Source: Linanthus parryae
Taxonomy: Eukaryota; Streptophyta; Magnoliopsida; Ericales; Polemoniaceae
Direction: 5' to 3'
Length of the DNA: 64,000 nt
NCBI GenBank assembly: GCA_023055425.1
Contig: JALGPY010000006.1
Coordinates: 68,108,127 to 68,172,126 of the forward strand
A model generated the notes under the pieces. The model worked only from the letters and a program-made list of their open reading frames with translations, had not been told where the DNA came from and made no database searches. Shown in pieces: positions 1 through 10,432 of the stretch. Numbering within the stretch: the stretch's first letter is position 1; each line of letters begins with the position of its first letter. The translations under genes were made by a program, and so were the position numbers.

Positions 1-330
1 TGCAGGCTCAGAACATAAACCTTAATTTCATGCTTGGAGGAAGTCTCCATTCTGTGCACAAAAGTGGAATTGGTTACAATCCAAATGTTCCAAAGAAGAA
101 AAAAACCACCTTTGTGAAATCAGGAACATACAATCTCCAAAATGTTTTTAATATGGAAAGCTTGGTCATGTTAAGCTAACTTGCCCCTCTATAATGACAA
201 TACCTCACATAATGACGAACACCTATCCTTATCAGTGTAAGGGACAAGTGAACCAGATTTGGGTTCCTAAAGGAATCAGAACACCTAATTTGATTGATTC
301 TGAATATGAGTCCAAGTTCTACACTTGGTC
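1..330 (+). pseudogene. Element A gag C-terminal region (zinc knuckle) remnant
   Basis: Reading through lesions, this stretch is collinear with the gag C-terminus of element D (about 28230-28560 on the minus strand): the LGGS block, the GIGYNPN block, a GHVKLTCP block that is the second half of a CCHC knuckle, and a GQV...VPKG block. Gag coats the genomic RNA in the cytoplasmic particle. The first Cys pair is no longer readable and the frame shifts near 150. The start of gag lies left of the window. Confidence 0.65.
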
Positions 331-394
331 TAACAGCCTGTTGAGTTATTGATTGAATTTTGCAGGCTCTCACCAAGGCTAAGGATCAAAAGTG

Positions 395-690
395 GATTTA
401 GAATAGTGGTTGCTCCAGACATATGAGGGGAAATAAGTCTCTATTTACAGAACTTAAAGAGCAATCTGGAGGAACAATTACACTTGGTGACAAAGCAAAA
501 TGCAACATTATTGGCATAGGTAGTATTAGTATTAGTATTTCTCAATTATGTGATAAGGGTGATAAAGTCATTTTTGACAAGGAGAAATGTGTGGTGCAAG
601 ATGAGAAATCTGGAAATTGCATACTCACTGCTCCAAGGTCATACAATTTTTATGCTATGAGTACTAACAAAGTTGCAGGAGATAGTCTGA
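395..690 (+). pseudogene. Element A retroviral-type aspartic protease remnant
   Basis: The block GCSRHMRGNKSLF matches the protease of element D (GCSRHISGKKSLF). Copia proteases mature Gag-Pol and need an Asp-Ser/Thr-Gly catalytic triplet. Here the triplet reads Asn-Ser-Gly and an in-frame TAG directly precedes it, so the site is lost twice over. The downstream ITLGDKAKCNIIGIG and VIFDKEKCVVQ blocks are preserved. The stretch joins the GAG-pre-integrase region near 690. Confidence 0.75.
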
Positions 691-691
691 A

Positions 692-1680
692 GTGCCTCAA
701 AGCTTTGAAGGAAGACTCAAAGCTTTGGCAAGAAAACTTGGGCATATAAGCATGCACACAATGAACAAGCTTATCTCAATGGACTTGGTAAGAAGATTAC
801 CAGTTATGAAATTTATAGATGATGAGATATGCAAGGCATGTACCCAAGGTAAACAGACAAGGAGCTCACTCAAGCCAAAAAACTTTGTAAGTACTACTAG
901 ACCCTTAGAGATGCTGCATATGGACTTATGTGGTCCTATGAGGGTTCAAACACCCAAAGGTAAGAAGTATATGCTTGTGGTGGTAAATGATTACTCTAGA
1001 TTTACTTGGGTTATGTTCATTAGAGAAAAATCTGAAGCACTACATGAATTCTCAAAGGTTTCTAAAGAGCTTCAAACTTTGAAAAAATGTACATGTTGCA
1101 TCTGTTAAGAGTGATCATGGTAGAGAGTTTGATCACTTGACTTTGATTTATTTTGTGCACAGCATGGCATCTCACACAACTTTTCTGCACCTAGAACTCC
1201 TCAGCATAATGGAGTAGTTGAGAGAAAGAATAGGACACTTGAATATATGTCTAGAACCATGCTTATTGAAAATAGTTTCCCAGCATATTTTTGGACAGAA
1301 GCTGTTAACACTGCCAATTATTTGTTGTATAGATGCTTGATTATACCTATTTTGAAGAAAACTCCATATGAACTTTCAAGGTCAGAAAGCCAAGTTTTTC
1401 TTATTTTAAACCTTTTGGTGGTACATGTTATGTGCATAATAATGGGAAAGATAATCTTGGTAAATTGGATGCTAGAAGTGATGAAGGTGTATTTCTTGGT
1501 TATTCTCAATCTAGCAAATCATATAAAGTTTTCAATAAAAGAACCAAGTTTGTAGAAGAGAGCATTCATGTGATTTTTTGTGAAAGCAATGATGGTTCCT
1601 TGAGTGCAGGTCTCAATCTATGTAAGTATGAAGCAGATGATGATTTTGAGAAAGATAATAGCAGCAAAACTAATCTGTAG
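692..1680 (+). pseudogene. Element A integrase (GAG-pre-integrase plus DDE core) remnant
   Basis: Integrase inserts the cDNA into the host chromosome. Visible parts are the H-H / C-C zinc region (LGHISMHTMNKL and ICKACTQGKQ), the first catalytic Asp in HMDLCGP, a SRFTWVMF block, the second Asp in KSDHGREF, and the Glu in GVVERKNRTL. The C-terminal half continues through a GYSQSSKSYKVFN block to the stop at 1678-1680. At least two frame changes (near 1090 and 1390-1430) break the reading. Neighbours are the protease upstream and a repeat-bearing linker downstream. Confidence 0.8.
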
Positions 1681-1695
1681 GAACAGCCAAAATAA

Positions 1696-1837
1696 TCTCA
1701 AAGCTTTGAATAATCTTCTGAACAGAATCCTCAAAGCTTTGAACAATCTTCTAAACAGAATCCTCAAAGCCTTGAGACTGGACTTCACATATCACAAAGT
1801 GCTCCAGCCACTGCATCAAGTTCTCAAGGTCTTGAGA
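1696..1837 (+). repeat. 33-bp tandem repeat and palindromes in the integrase-RT linker of element A
   Basis: The palindromic core TCAAAGCTTTGAA occurs at 1698-1710 and 1731-1743, and a variant (TCAAAGCCTTGAG) at 1764-1776. The spacing is exactly 33 bp, i.e. 11 codons. In the pol frame each core encodes SQSFE or PQSLE. A fourth palindromic form (TCTCAAGGTCTTGAGA) lies at 1822-1837 and encodes SQGLE. Element D has an in-frame FQGLE at the equivalent place. The linker is normally the least conserved part of copia pol. Confidence 0.85.
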
Positions 1838-1959
1838 AGATTATTGGAGAACCAGAACCCTGAACACCAATAAAGAAGTTCAAATACCTGTCAGCTCATC
1901 CAGTAGACAACACCATTCCAGATCCAACCACTGGTACACAGACTAGAGGACAACTGAAG

Positions 1960-3483
1960 AACTTGTGTGCCTCCAATGCCTTTGTTTCACTTGTAGAACC
2001 TAAGATTGCTAAGGAGGCATTACAAGAAGCAGATTGGACCATAACATTGCTGAGTGAGATGAATGAATTTTAAAGGAATAGTTTATGGAACTTGGTTCCT
2101 AGGCCAAAGACACAGTCAGTAATTAGAACCAGGTAGGTGTTCAGAAACAAGCTTGATGAGAAAGGTAAGGTTGTCACAAACAAAGCCAGACTTGTGGCAC
2201 ATGGTTATAATCAAGAAGAAGGTATTGATTATGAGGATACTTTTTCTTCTGTTTCTAGGTTAGAAGCTATTATAATAGTTCTTGCATTTTCATCTCACAA
2301 ACACATAAAACTGTATCAAATGGATGTCAAATGTGCTTTCTTAAATGACTATTTACAAGAAGAAGTATATGTTGCTCAACCTCCTAGTTTTGAAAATGAC
2401 AATTTCCCTGATCATGTTTACAAATTGGACAAAGCTCTCATGGCCTCAAACAAGCACCAAGGGCTTGGTATGACAGACTTTAAAATTATTCTTGAAAATA
2501 ATTTTAAGAGAGGCCTAGTAGACAAAACTCTTTAATTAATGATCATGAAAAAGACATCCTAGCTGTACAAATGTATGTTGATGAAATATTGTTTGGTGCT
2601 GCTAATGATGCTCTGTCAAAAGAGTTTTCCAGTCTAATTTGCATAGAATTTGAGATGAGCTTGATGAGAGAATTAAATTTCTTTCAAGGAATTCATGTAC
2701 ATCAAATGAAGAAAGGAATTTCGTGCATCAAGGAAAATATACCTAGGACTTGTTGAATAAATATAACATGTCTCAGTCCAAGGTAGCTAAGAATCCCACG
2801 AGTTATTCATTATCCTTAGATATGGATACAAATAGCAAGTTTGCGAATCAAAATGAATACATAGGTATGATTGGTTCACTATTGTATTTAACTGCTAGTG
2901 GACCAGATATCATGTTTAGTGTCTGTATGTTTGCAAGATTTCAAGCAGATCCAAATGAATATCACTTAGTTGCTGTCAAAAGGATTTTAGATATCTGAAT
3001 GAAACCAAAGACTTGGGGCTATGGTATCCAAAAATGTCTAATTTTTCTTTGGTTGGTTATTCAAATGCAGACTTTGCAGGATAAAAAGTTGACATGAAGA
3101 GCACATCAGGATTTTGCCAATTCATTGGCTCATCACTGATTAGCTGGCATTCAAAGAAGCAAAACTCGGTAGCCTTGTCAACTGCAGATGCTGAATACAT
3201 AGAAGCTGGAGCTTGTTTCACACAAGTACTGTGGATTTCTCAACAGATGAGAGACCTTGGCTATGAATTCTGAGAAGTGCCTATGAAATGTAACAACACA
3301 AGTGCCATTTCAATCACTAAGAATTCTGTGCAACACTCCATAACTAAACCCATTGATGTAAGACACCATTTCATAATATATCATGTGGAGAAATGTAATG
3401 TGTCTTTATCTTTCGTATCTACTGCTATGCAGATTGCTGATATTTTCACTAACCATTTCCAGATGGAAGGTTTGCAGCTCTAA
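1960..3483 (+). pseudogene. Element A reverse transcriptase and RNase H remnant
   Basis: RT copies the genomic RNA into cDNA and RNase H removes the RNA strand. Visible motifs are a LWNLVPRP block, NKARLVAHGYNQEEGIDYE, the first catalytic Asp in MDVKCAFL, and the palm motif, which reads YVDE instead of YVDD. After the palm come GSLLYLTASGPDIMF and the RNase H blocks GYSNADFAG, STADAEYIEAG and VQHS..KPIDVRHHF. Stops and frame changes occur near 2080, 2535, 2756, 2998 and 3273. Loss of the second YVDD Asp alone would inactivate it. The reading ends at the TAA at 3481-3483. Confidence 0.88.
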
Positions 3484-3517
3484 GGCTTGAATTGGGCATG
3501 TTAAACAAGGATGCATT

Positions 3518-3534
3518 GGTTTAGGGGGAGTATT
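3518..3534 (+). promoter_or_regulatory. Polypurine-like tract just after pol (element A)
   Basis: TTAGGGGGAGTATTAG follows the RNase H stop by about 35 bp and has the form of a plus-strand priming site. The same motif follows the pol of element D (complement at about 24972-24985). In both copies the third ORF and the LTR lie further downstream, so this is probably an internal purine tract and not the one beside the LTR. Confidence 0.5.
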
Positions 3535-3562
3535 AGATTATATGTGTTATGTGTGTGAAATT

Positions 3563-3675
3563 CTCAAAGCTTTGACAAATATTTTCCCAGGCCTTGGAAG
3601 TATTTCTCAAAGCTTTGAAAATTTATGTTTTTATGCAGTTCACCAAAGCTTTGGACCTCTTATCCAAAGCTTTGG
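3563..3675 (+). repeat. Cluster of short palindromes downstream of element A pol
   Basis: Four palindromic cores lie within 113 bp: TCAAAGCTTTGA at 3563-3574 and 3607-3618, and CCAAAGCTTTGG at 3643-3654 and 3664-3675. The outer base changes symmetrically (T..A to C..G), so each copy stays palindromic. The same motif class recurs throughout A, D and E. Confidence 0.85.
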
Positions 3676-3839
3676 AGAGTAAATATGCTAATTCTATTCA
3701 ATTATTGGATCAAATAATATTAGGCATTATCTTAATCGATAATTGCAAGATATTGCATTGTTCAGAGATTTTCATGAACATATCTTAAAATATATTTTCT
3801 GGTACGGATTAGATTTCTTTCAAAAAAATCCATTATAAT

Positions 3840-3960
3840 TTCAAACTATTTCCTACTTTTAAGCTAAACCTCCAGGCATTCTCTTCTATTCTATCACTTT
3901 CAATCTTCGTATCTCTCTCTCTCTCCAATCTCTCCATACCTCTTCAAACCCTAAACCCTA
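3840..3960 (+). promoter_or_regulatory. CT-rich leader with telobox immediately before the third ORF of element A
   Basis: A pyrimidine-rich run (TCTCTCTCTCTCTCC near 3911-3926) is followed by AAACCCTAAACCCTAATGG, so two overlapping plant telobox motifs (AAACCCTAA) abut the ATG at 3961. Element D has the same arrangement before its third ORF (telobox complement at 24524-24532). CT-rich 5' UTRs and teloboxes are typical of plant cellular promoters. That the ORF has its own promoter or leader is an inference. I see no firm TATA box. Confidence 0.45.
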
Positions 3961-5013
3961 ATGGAGCAAAATAAAAAAGAATTCAGCAGCAGAGTCAAGG
4001 ATCATGAATGGGGAAGAAGAGAAGGGAAAATATAAAGACAAGGATCACAATCTCATACTCAGACTGAGAGAGAACTTCGAGCATGCAGAAGACTTCTCCT
4101 CCAACGAAGAATATGAGAAAGGAGAAGGATACTCAGGAAGTTGAATCTGGTTCTGGGAAGAAGGACCATGAAGAAAGCAAGAAGGATCAGTGAGAAGGCA
4201 AGAAGAATTAGGGCGACAACAAAAAGAAAGATAGTGAGAAGAAGAAGAAGCCAGAAGAAGAAAATAAGGATGATCAGACACCAGTGAAGAAAACAAGAGT
4301 CAAGCACAGTACTGTGAATACTAAGGGAAAAGGTTTTGGTAAGAATTTACTATTTGAATCTTGGTTTATAAACTCTGAAGCTAAGAAGATTTGGTTAGAT
4401 GGTTATGCTTCAACTAAGGTAGCTTATTGCAGTATGATCTCTGAATTAGTTGGATAAGTTAGACATAGACTGTATTAGAAAGCTTAGAAGTTCATCTATT
4501 TGGAAGTTTTTAAACCCTAGTTCCGTGGCATATCCTAGGTTAACAAGACTATTTTATCTGAATCTTAAGCAAGAGGAGGGTGATAGTTATGTGTTAACTT
4601 CTAGGGTTGCTGGTGTTGATATAAGGCTTGATCATAGAACTTTTGCCAAAGTTTTGGGGGTACTTAGGAAGTAGAAGGTAGATAAACACCCTGATGGGAA
4701 GGAGTGTTTAGAGAAAGCTAAAGTTTAGTTCTTTCGGGAGAGCACTACATCTAGATCAAAGCAAGTAACACACTATGCGTTAAATTGTGAGGCTAGATTT
4801 CTATTTTCTATCGTCATGAGGTGTGTAGTCCCAAGAGAACACTATAATTAGTTCTTAACTGAGAGGGTGCTGATCTTGATCTGATATGCCAAGGTTTTGA
4901 CATTGATCTGCCTAGTGTGGTAATGGAACATATGGTTCACTGTGGCACCAGGACAAGAAATCATTCTTTACCTTATGCAAACCTATAATCTTTATTCTTT
5001 GACCATTTTGAAG
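3961..5013 (+). pseudogene. Element A third ORF, segment 1 (N-terminal and central part), interrupted by element B
   Basis: I recognise no function. The start is the ATG at 3961, chosen because the telobox leader abuts it and element D starts at the same relative place. The N-terminal third is Lys/Glu-rich (KKKDSEKKKKPEEEN and PVKKTRVK), like D. A globular part follows: FGKNLLFESWF, then IWKFLNPSSVAYPRLTRLFYLN and VAGVDIRLDH from 4450, then IVMRCVVPRE near 4811 and LPYANL near 4970. Every block has a D counterpart. A frameshift lies at about 4447 and several stops occur. The sequence stops at 5013 where B was inserted and resumes at 13197. Confidence 0.7.
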
Positions 5014-6446
5014 TGTTGGGGTTCGGGCAATCAAACGCAGCGGATATACAAAAAATTAGTTTGCCAAAACCCACGAAGAACCCATGTGAATGAGCATAAT
5101 GTGATGATTAGAGGTTTACCTCAGTCAAACTGATTGGTGACGATCACAACTGTAGATTGAAGAAACTGCGCCTCTACGGTATCCACACGAATAGATAAAA
5201 TTGGGGATTTTTCTCCAATGGTGCTAGAAATCATAGGAAGAAGGATCTTGTCACACAAGATGGATGAATCTGGGCGTGCACGGAGGCTAGTTCCACTCAA
5301 ACCTGTGGGCTGAAGAGAAGGGGGAGGCTACCTCTTCTTGGCCGAACCCTAGAGAGATTTTCTCTCTTTTCCTCTTTTCTCTATAGCTCTCTAGTAAGCG
5401 TGTAAGAGTAGGAAAGAATTAAGACTGAATTTTCAAATCTTATAAATCCTATTTACAGGTAGATAAATTCATCTTTGCCTTAAATCCAACAGTTTGGATT
5501 AGTTTGCTTTCTAGTCCACAATTGCTCTTTAGTCCAACTAATGAGCATAGCTTACCCTTTAGTCCAATATTCATTATTGTTATTTAGAACTAAGTCCAAT
5601 TTGATTTATTATTGTGTGTGACCCTGTAGGTTCCTAATTACATTGGCAGTAATATAATTACAGACATTGAGCGACATCTTGCAAACATCAATGCTACCCA
5701 AGTAATAGGAATGTCAGTGACCTTACTAAACTCTGTGATCAATGTTATTTTATAATCCCTTTGTCTCATCTATCCGGATCGGACATAAGACATGGAGTGT
5801 CACACTTGTATATCCAGCCTATAGATTCTTGAACTGTGAGTAGACTTAGATAAACAAATAACATCAATATTTAATATTGATTTATTCGAGCATGTCCATG
5901 AATTTCCCTAAGTCTCACTCATCGAGTGGCCGTGGATATTTACTTCCGTTATGTCGGAGGGACAAATCCTATCTACATCACTCACACCTCTCTGCATGTT
6001 TCATAGCATTCCAATTATCGCTTTTATAATTACCCTGTTACGGTGTAACGTTTGACGACATCAAAACATGATAATTCACATCTAGAGAATGTAGTGACTT
6101 CAAGTCGAAGGATCACAACACGATTGTCACTATGAGAAACACTTGTGACATTCACATAACTCCCATGTAGCCTTCTCATGGCGGGGCTCCAGTACACCAT
6201 TACTTCTAATGCATACCCATGTTTTAGACTTGATATCTCCATATCAATCTACCCACATACTAGTCTTGATGCATTATGGTCGTCCTAATTAATTTTAATA
6301 CTTTGAATATGGATATTTAAGAATACAAAATTTATATTCTAAGGACTTCATTATATTAACATATCTCCACATCGATAATACAATGGATATATAGCCTTTA
6401 TAAATGTTCAAGATAAATATATTTCTCCTAGGGCATAACTCTAATA
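5014..6446 (-). repeat. Element B 3' LTR
   Basis: Collinear by eye with 11748-13196 over its full length. On the minus strand it begins TATTAGAGTTATGCCC (the right copy has canonical TGTTAG) and ends ...CCCCAACA. The adjacent purine tract (complement of GTCTCCCATTTGCA, 6447-6460) marks the junction with the internal region. Confidence 0.9.
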
Positions 6447-7117
6447 GTCTCCCATTTGCACTAGAGCCAATCTGGTGCATTCCGTATGCCTATTGATCTA
6501 GTGTGGCCCTCATGCTTTCGCTGAGCAAGAGGTTTGGTAAGTGGATCCGAAAGATTGTCATCTGTCGGTATCTTGCATATCATTACATCTCCGCTTTCGA
6601 TGATCTCTCAAATAAGATTGTATCTTCTGAGTATGTGTTTGGATCGTTGGTGAGATATGGGCTCCTTAGCTTGTGAGATCGCACAATTGTTTTCACAGTA
6701 CAATGTTATAGTATCCACAATGCTAGGAATAACTCCTAGTTCAGTAATGAACATTCTGATGCAAACAACTTCCTTCGATGCATCTGATGCAGAAATATAC
6801 TCAGCCTCTGTGGTAGAATCGACAACTGTCTCTTGCTTCGAACTTTTCCAGCTTACAGCTCCTTCATTTAGGCAAAACACAAAACCTGACTGCGATCTGA
6901 AGTCTTTGTCAGTTTGGAAGCTCGCATCAGTGTAACCCTTTACAGTGAGATCTTCCTCTCCTCCATATATCAAGAATTTTTCCTTAGTTCTTATCAAGTA
7001 CTTAATGATATTCTTGACAGCTATCAAGTGACTCTCACATGGATTTGACTGATATCTACTTGTCATACTTAAAGCATATGACACATTTGGTCTAGTACAT
7101 AACTGGCGCTGAAGCAT
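6447..7117 (-). pseudogene. Element B RNase H and RT C-terminus remnant
   Basis: The block from 7117 to 6608 reads RPNVSYALSMTSRYQSNP, GYTDASFQTDKD, SGFVFCLNEGAVSWKSSKQ, TTEAEYISA and SHQRSKHILRRY, the RNase H order of copia elements and collinear with G at about 48230-48760. RNase H degrades the RNA template during cDNA synthesis. The Asp in YTDASF and the Glu in EAEY are present. The C-terminal tail is degraded before the purine tract at 6447. A frame change near 7100 separates it from the RT part. Confidence 0.85.
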
Positions 7118-7956
7118 ATGGAATCTTATTCATGCGATCCTTCTCAATCTGATTGGAAGGACAATCAGTCTTTGAAAGACTAATTCCATGTGACATGGGT
7201 AAGAATCCTTTCTTGGATTCTTGTATGCTGAACCATTTCAACACCTTGTCAATGTATGTACTTTGACTTAAGCCGAGCAACTTCTTTGATATATCTATAT
7301 AGGTATTTATACCAAGTATATAGGTTTCTTCGCCTAAATATTTCATTGAAAAACAATTCCCTAGCCAATCTTTAATAAATTGCAGAGTAGGGACATCATT
7401 CCCAATGAGCAATATGTCATCCACATTCAAGACCAGAAATACAACTGTGCTCCCACTACCTTCTTGTAAACACAAGGTTCATCTTCATTCTTGATGAAAC
7501 CAAACTCTTTGACTACATCATCAAATCAAAGATTCAAACTCCTAGAAGCTTGTTTAATCCATATATGGATCGCCGCAACTTACACACTTTATGGGTATGC
7601 TCTAGATTGACAAAACGCTTTGGTTGTGTCATGAACACATCCTCAAGGAGGTTTTCATAAAGAAATGTTATTTTGACATCCATCTGCCATATTTCATAAT
7701 CATGGTAAGCAGAAAATGCAAGCAAGATGTGAATGGATTTAAGCATAACAACTGGGGAGAAAGTTTCGTCATAGTCTATACCATGACCTTGTTTGAAAAC
7801 TTTAGCCACCAGTCGTCCCTTAAAAGTAATCACATTACCATCCATGTCAATTTTCATCTTGAAAACCCACTTGCACTCTATGGGTTTTAATCCTTCAAGT
7901 GGTTCCACCAAAGTCCATACTTTGTTGGTATACATGGAATCCATTTCGGATCTCAT
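7092..7956 (-). pseudogene. Element B reverse transcriptase remnant
   Basis: Motifs from the right: MRSEMDSMYTNKVWTLVEP, CKWVFKMK, HGIDYDETFSPV, the first catalytic Asp in QMDVK, and the palm motif, which reads NVDD. A short stretch between the fingers and palm (about 7475-7560) is shifted and shortened relative to G, so the ORF is broken in two. The two palm Asp residues are preserved although the copy is dead. The fragment begins next to the point where integrase is deleted. Confidence 0.85.
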
Positions 7957-8004
7957 GCCTCCTATCCATGTTCCTACACATAGCAGGGACGTAAAACCAA
8001 TTGT

Positions 8005-9080
8005 CTAATTCAAGTATAATTCAGAAGGCAAAGATAAATAATAAGTTCCTACAGCCAATGCAGCAACCCTTGCTCCATTTCCAACGCGTATGTCTATCTC
8101 ACATTTAGCCAGTGGGCTACTTCTCTTGAAATCTTGCACATTTATACAAATGTGAAATCGACATCCAGTATCTAATACCCGTGATGAAGAAATGGACATA
8201 TTGACTTCTATAACAAAAATAAATGAAGTGTAATTCACAATTCCCGTCTTCTTTCTTCCAGGTACTTTGGTCAGTTCCTCTTCCAGTGGCCAGCCAAATT
8301 GAAATGATGACATGCGCCATCCTTAGTTATTCCACCTTTAAGCTTCAAGGCAACTTCCTTTGTTTAACCAACATCGTTGCCTTTACCTTCGAAGTTCTGA
8401 GCAAACTTTTTTCCCTTTCCTTTGTTGTTAACCATCACTATGCTTTTGCCTTTGCCCTTATTAATGATTTGTTCAGCGGTTCTCTACATATTGAGAAAAT
8501 CTGGCAGAGGCTTATTAATCTTACTCATGCTATAGTTCATAATAAACTGACTATAACTATCCGGCAATGATTGCAGGAGGAGATCAATGGCTGACTCTTG
8601 ACCAAATGGAAATCACGGCCTTTTGAGATTCTCCAAGTACCCAATCATTCTTAGAACATGAGGTCCCGCTGGATTTCCTTTTGCCAAATTACTTTTGAAC
8701 AAGTCTTTTGTCACCTCAAACCTCTCATGCCTAGCTTGCTCTTGAAAGAGCTGTTTCAAATGTATGATCATATCATACGCCTCCAAGTTCTCATGTTGCT
8801 TCTAAAGCTCATAATTCATGTTAGCTAGCACGAGGCAAGTCACATACAAAGAGTCGTCTACAATCTTTTGTTGTGCCTTCTTTGAGCTTGAGTGGCATTA
8901 TCAGGTGGTGGAGGGGGAATTTCCTGGTCTAGGATGTACACCGTTTTCTCTTGTTTGAGAAAAATTCTCAAATTTCTATACCAGTATAGAAAGTTTTTTC
9001 GGACAACTTGTCCTTGTCAGGGACAGATCCCAACGATAAAGTTGAGTTTTGTGAGTTTGATGTCATTGGAATCTAACACA
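8005..9080 (-). pseudogene. Element B gag and protease remnant
   Basis: Reading leftward from about 9070, the gag N-terminus (SVPDKDKLS block) matches G, followed by QQKIVDDSL and QHENLEAYDM blocks, a degraded zinc knuckle (near 8290-8320) and the protease LDTGC block (D-T-G at about 8160-8170). The series ends in VGNGARVAALAVGTYYLSLPS at about 8040. An in-frame TAG near 8800 lies at the same codon as one in G. Directly left of 8005 the sequence jumps to the RT N-terminus, so the whole integrase is missing. Confidence 0.8.
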
Positions 9081-9195
9081 TAGATAAATACGCACGTGTG
9101 AGAATCGTGATATTATACTATATTTAATAATGTCTATTTTGTCAAGTGTAGCTCCCACTATTTTTATGGAATTCATGACCATCACCATTAAAACG

Positions 9196-10432
9196 ATTAA
9201 GATTAGCATGTTTCAAAGGATTGAGACTGCAGTGTTTCAAGGCCTTGAAACAACTTTCAAAGGCTTGAAAGTGTGCTGCAGTGTATATCATGAACTTAGG
9301 GGGAAGCTTTTCCTTCTAATCTGATTCCTAATATATAATGTTTGATTGTTCCTTATTTGATGATGAAAGACAAACCAATATGACACTCTAAACAATTGCT
9401 AATATCACAGTTTGACTTAGTTTTTGCAGGATTAATTAGCTACCTATCTTGCAAGAATTCTTTCCTAATCTGTGTGTTTGCATGAAAGGAAATACAGCTC
9501 TTAGAATGATTTTATACTTATGCAATCTTGTTTGTAAATTCCTAACACCTAAATAAAGATGATCAAATCAGTATCTTTGAAGATACTAAGAAATTAGCCG
9601 TTGGGGAAGAGCTGTTAGAGAGTCAAGATATGCTGCTTGATTTTAGGAAATTATGTTTGAAGAATATTCTATAAATCTGCATTTCAAACAAGCAGCAAAC
9701 AAGAGAATTGTTGAGAGAATTCTTACACAAAATTTACATAGAGATTTAAACACTCTCAAGGATTGACAAGCAACACAGAAGGAAATTCAATTCACTTAAT
9801 CCAATCATCAGAAGATCACTGCATACTCAACTGCTTCACTTGTTCTTAGTGTTCTTCTTTATGTACTTAATTTGTATATCATTTTGATAATACTTCTCTT
9901 ATCTTATTCTCGTGAGTTGTTCAAGTGAAAAACAGAGAAGTCTGTTGAATCAGTTAGCTAGAGAAAGTACTAGATAGGTTAGAGAGAACCACAAGCTGTA
10001 ACAGAGCAAGGAAAGTCTCTGTTCTTGAGATCTAGGGGTTAGCTTTTGATTAATAAGAATTGAGTTGCAGATCCTGCAGGGATCAGATCCCTGAGGTAGA
10101 TACGTAAGTCCTTGTGGACGGAACTCTATAATTCATTGTTAGCTCTTTACTTATAGTTCCATACTTATCTTGTTCCGAGCTTCAAAACAGGTCTTTTTGT
10201 TCAAGGGCTTGAAACCCATTTCAAGGCCTTGAAAACTATCTACAACTTTTCTACTAAACTGTTTGATTCCAAGGACTTGAAACTCATTTCAAGGCCTTAA
10301 AATACTTCATGTTTTTATAAATTCATTTGAAACCACACTTCTGGCAAAATTTGCCATAATCTATTCAACCCCCACCCCCACACCCCCGCTAGAGTATTGA
10401 TCATGTATTACTACCTACATTACTGTCTTTCA
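9196..10432 (+). mobile_element. Solo LTR E (A/D family) inside the leader of element B
   Basis: This 1237-bp stretch resembles the LTRs of D in reverse orientation and ends ...ACTGTCTTTCA like them. It is flanked by AAACG at 9191-9195 and 10433-10437, and B's leader continues across the gap exactly as in G. The left end lacks the usual TG. It carries two perfect 16-bp palindromes (9235-9250 and 10219-10234). No internal sequence is present, as expected from LTR-LTR recombination. Confidence 0.87.

Noticed and set aside
3947..3960. Interstitial telomere repeat
   Set aside because: Only two AAACCCT units occur, placed before an ATG in both A and D, which fits a telobox better than telomeric DNA.
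4045..4307. Minus strand ORFs opposite the third ORF of A (Leu/Ser-rich)
   Set aside because: They are the reverse of the Lys/Glu-rich coding stretch and have no counterpart in D.
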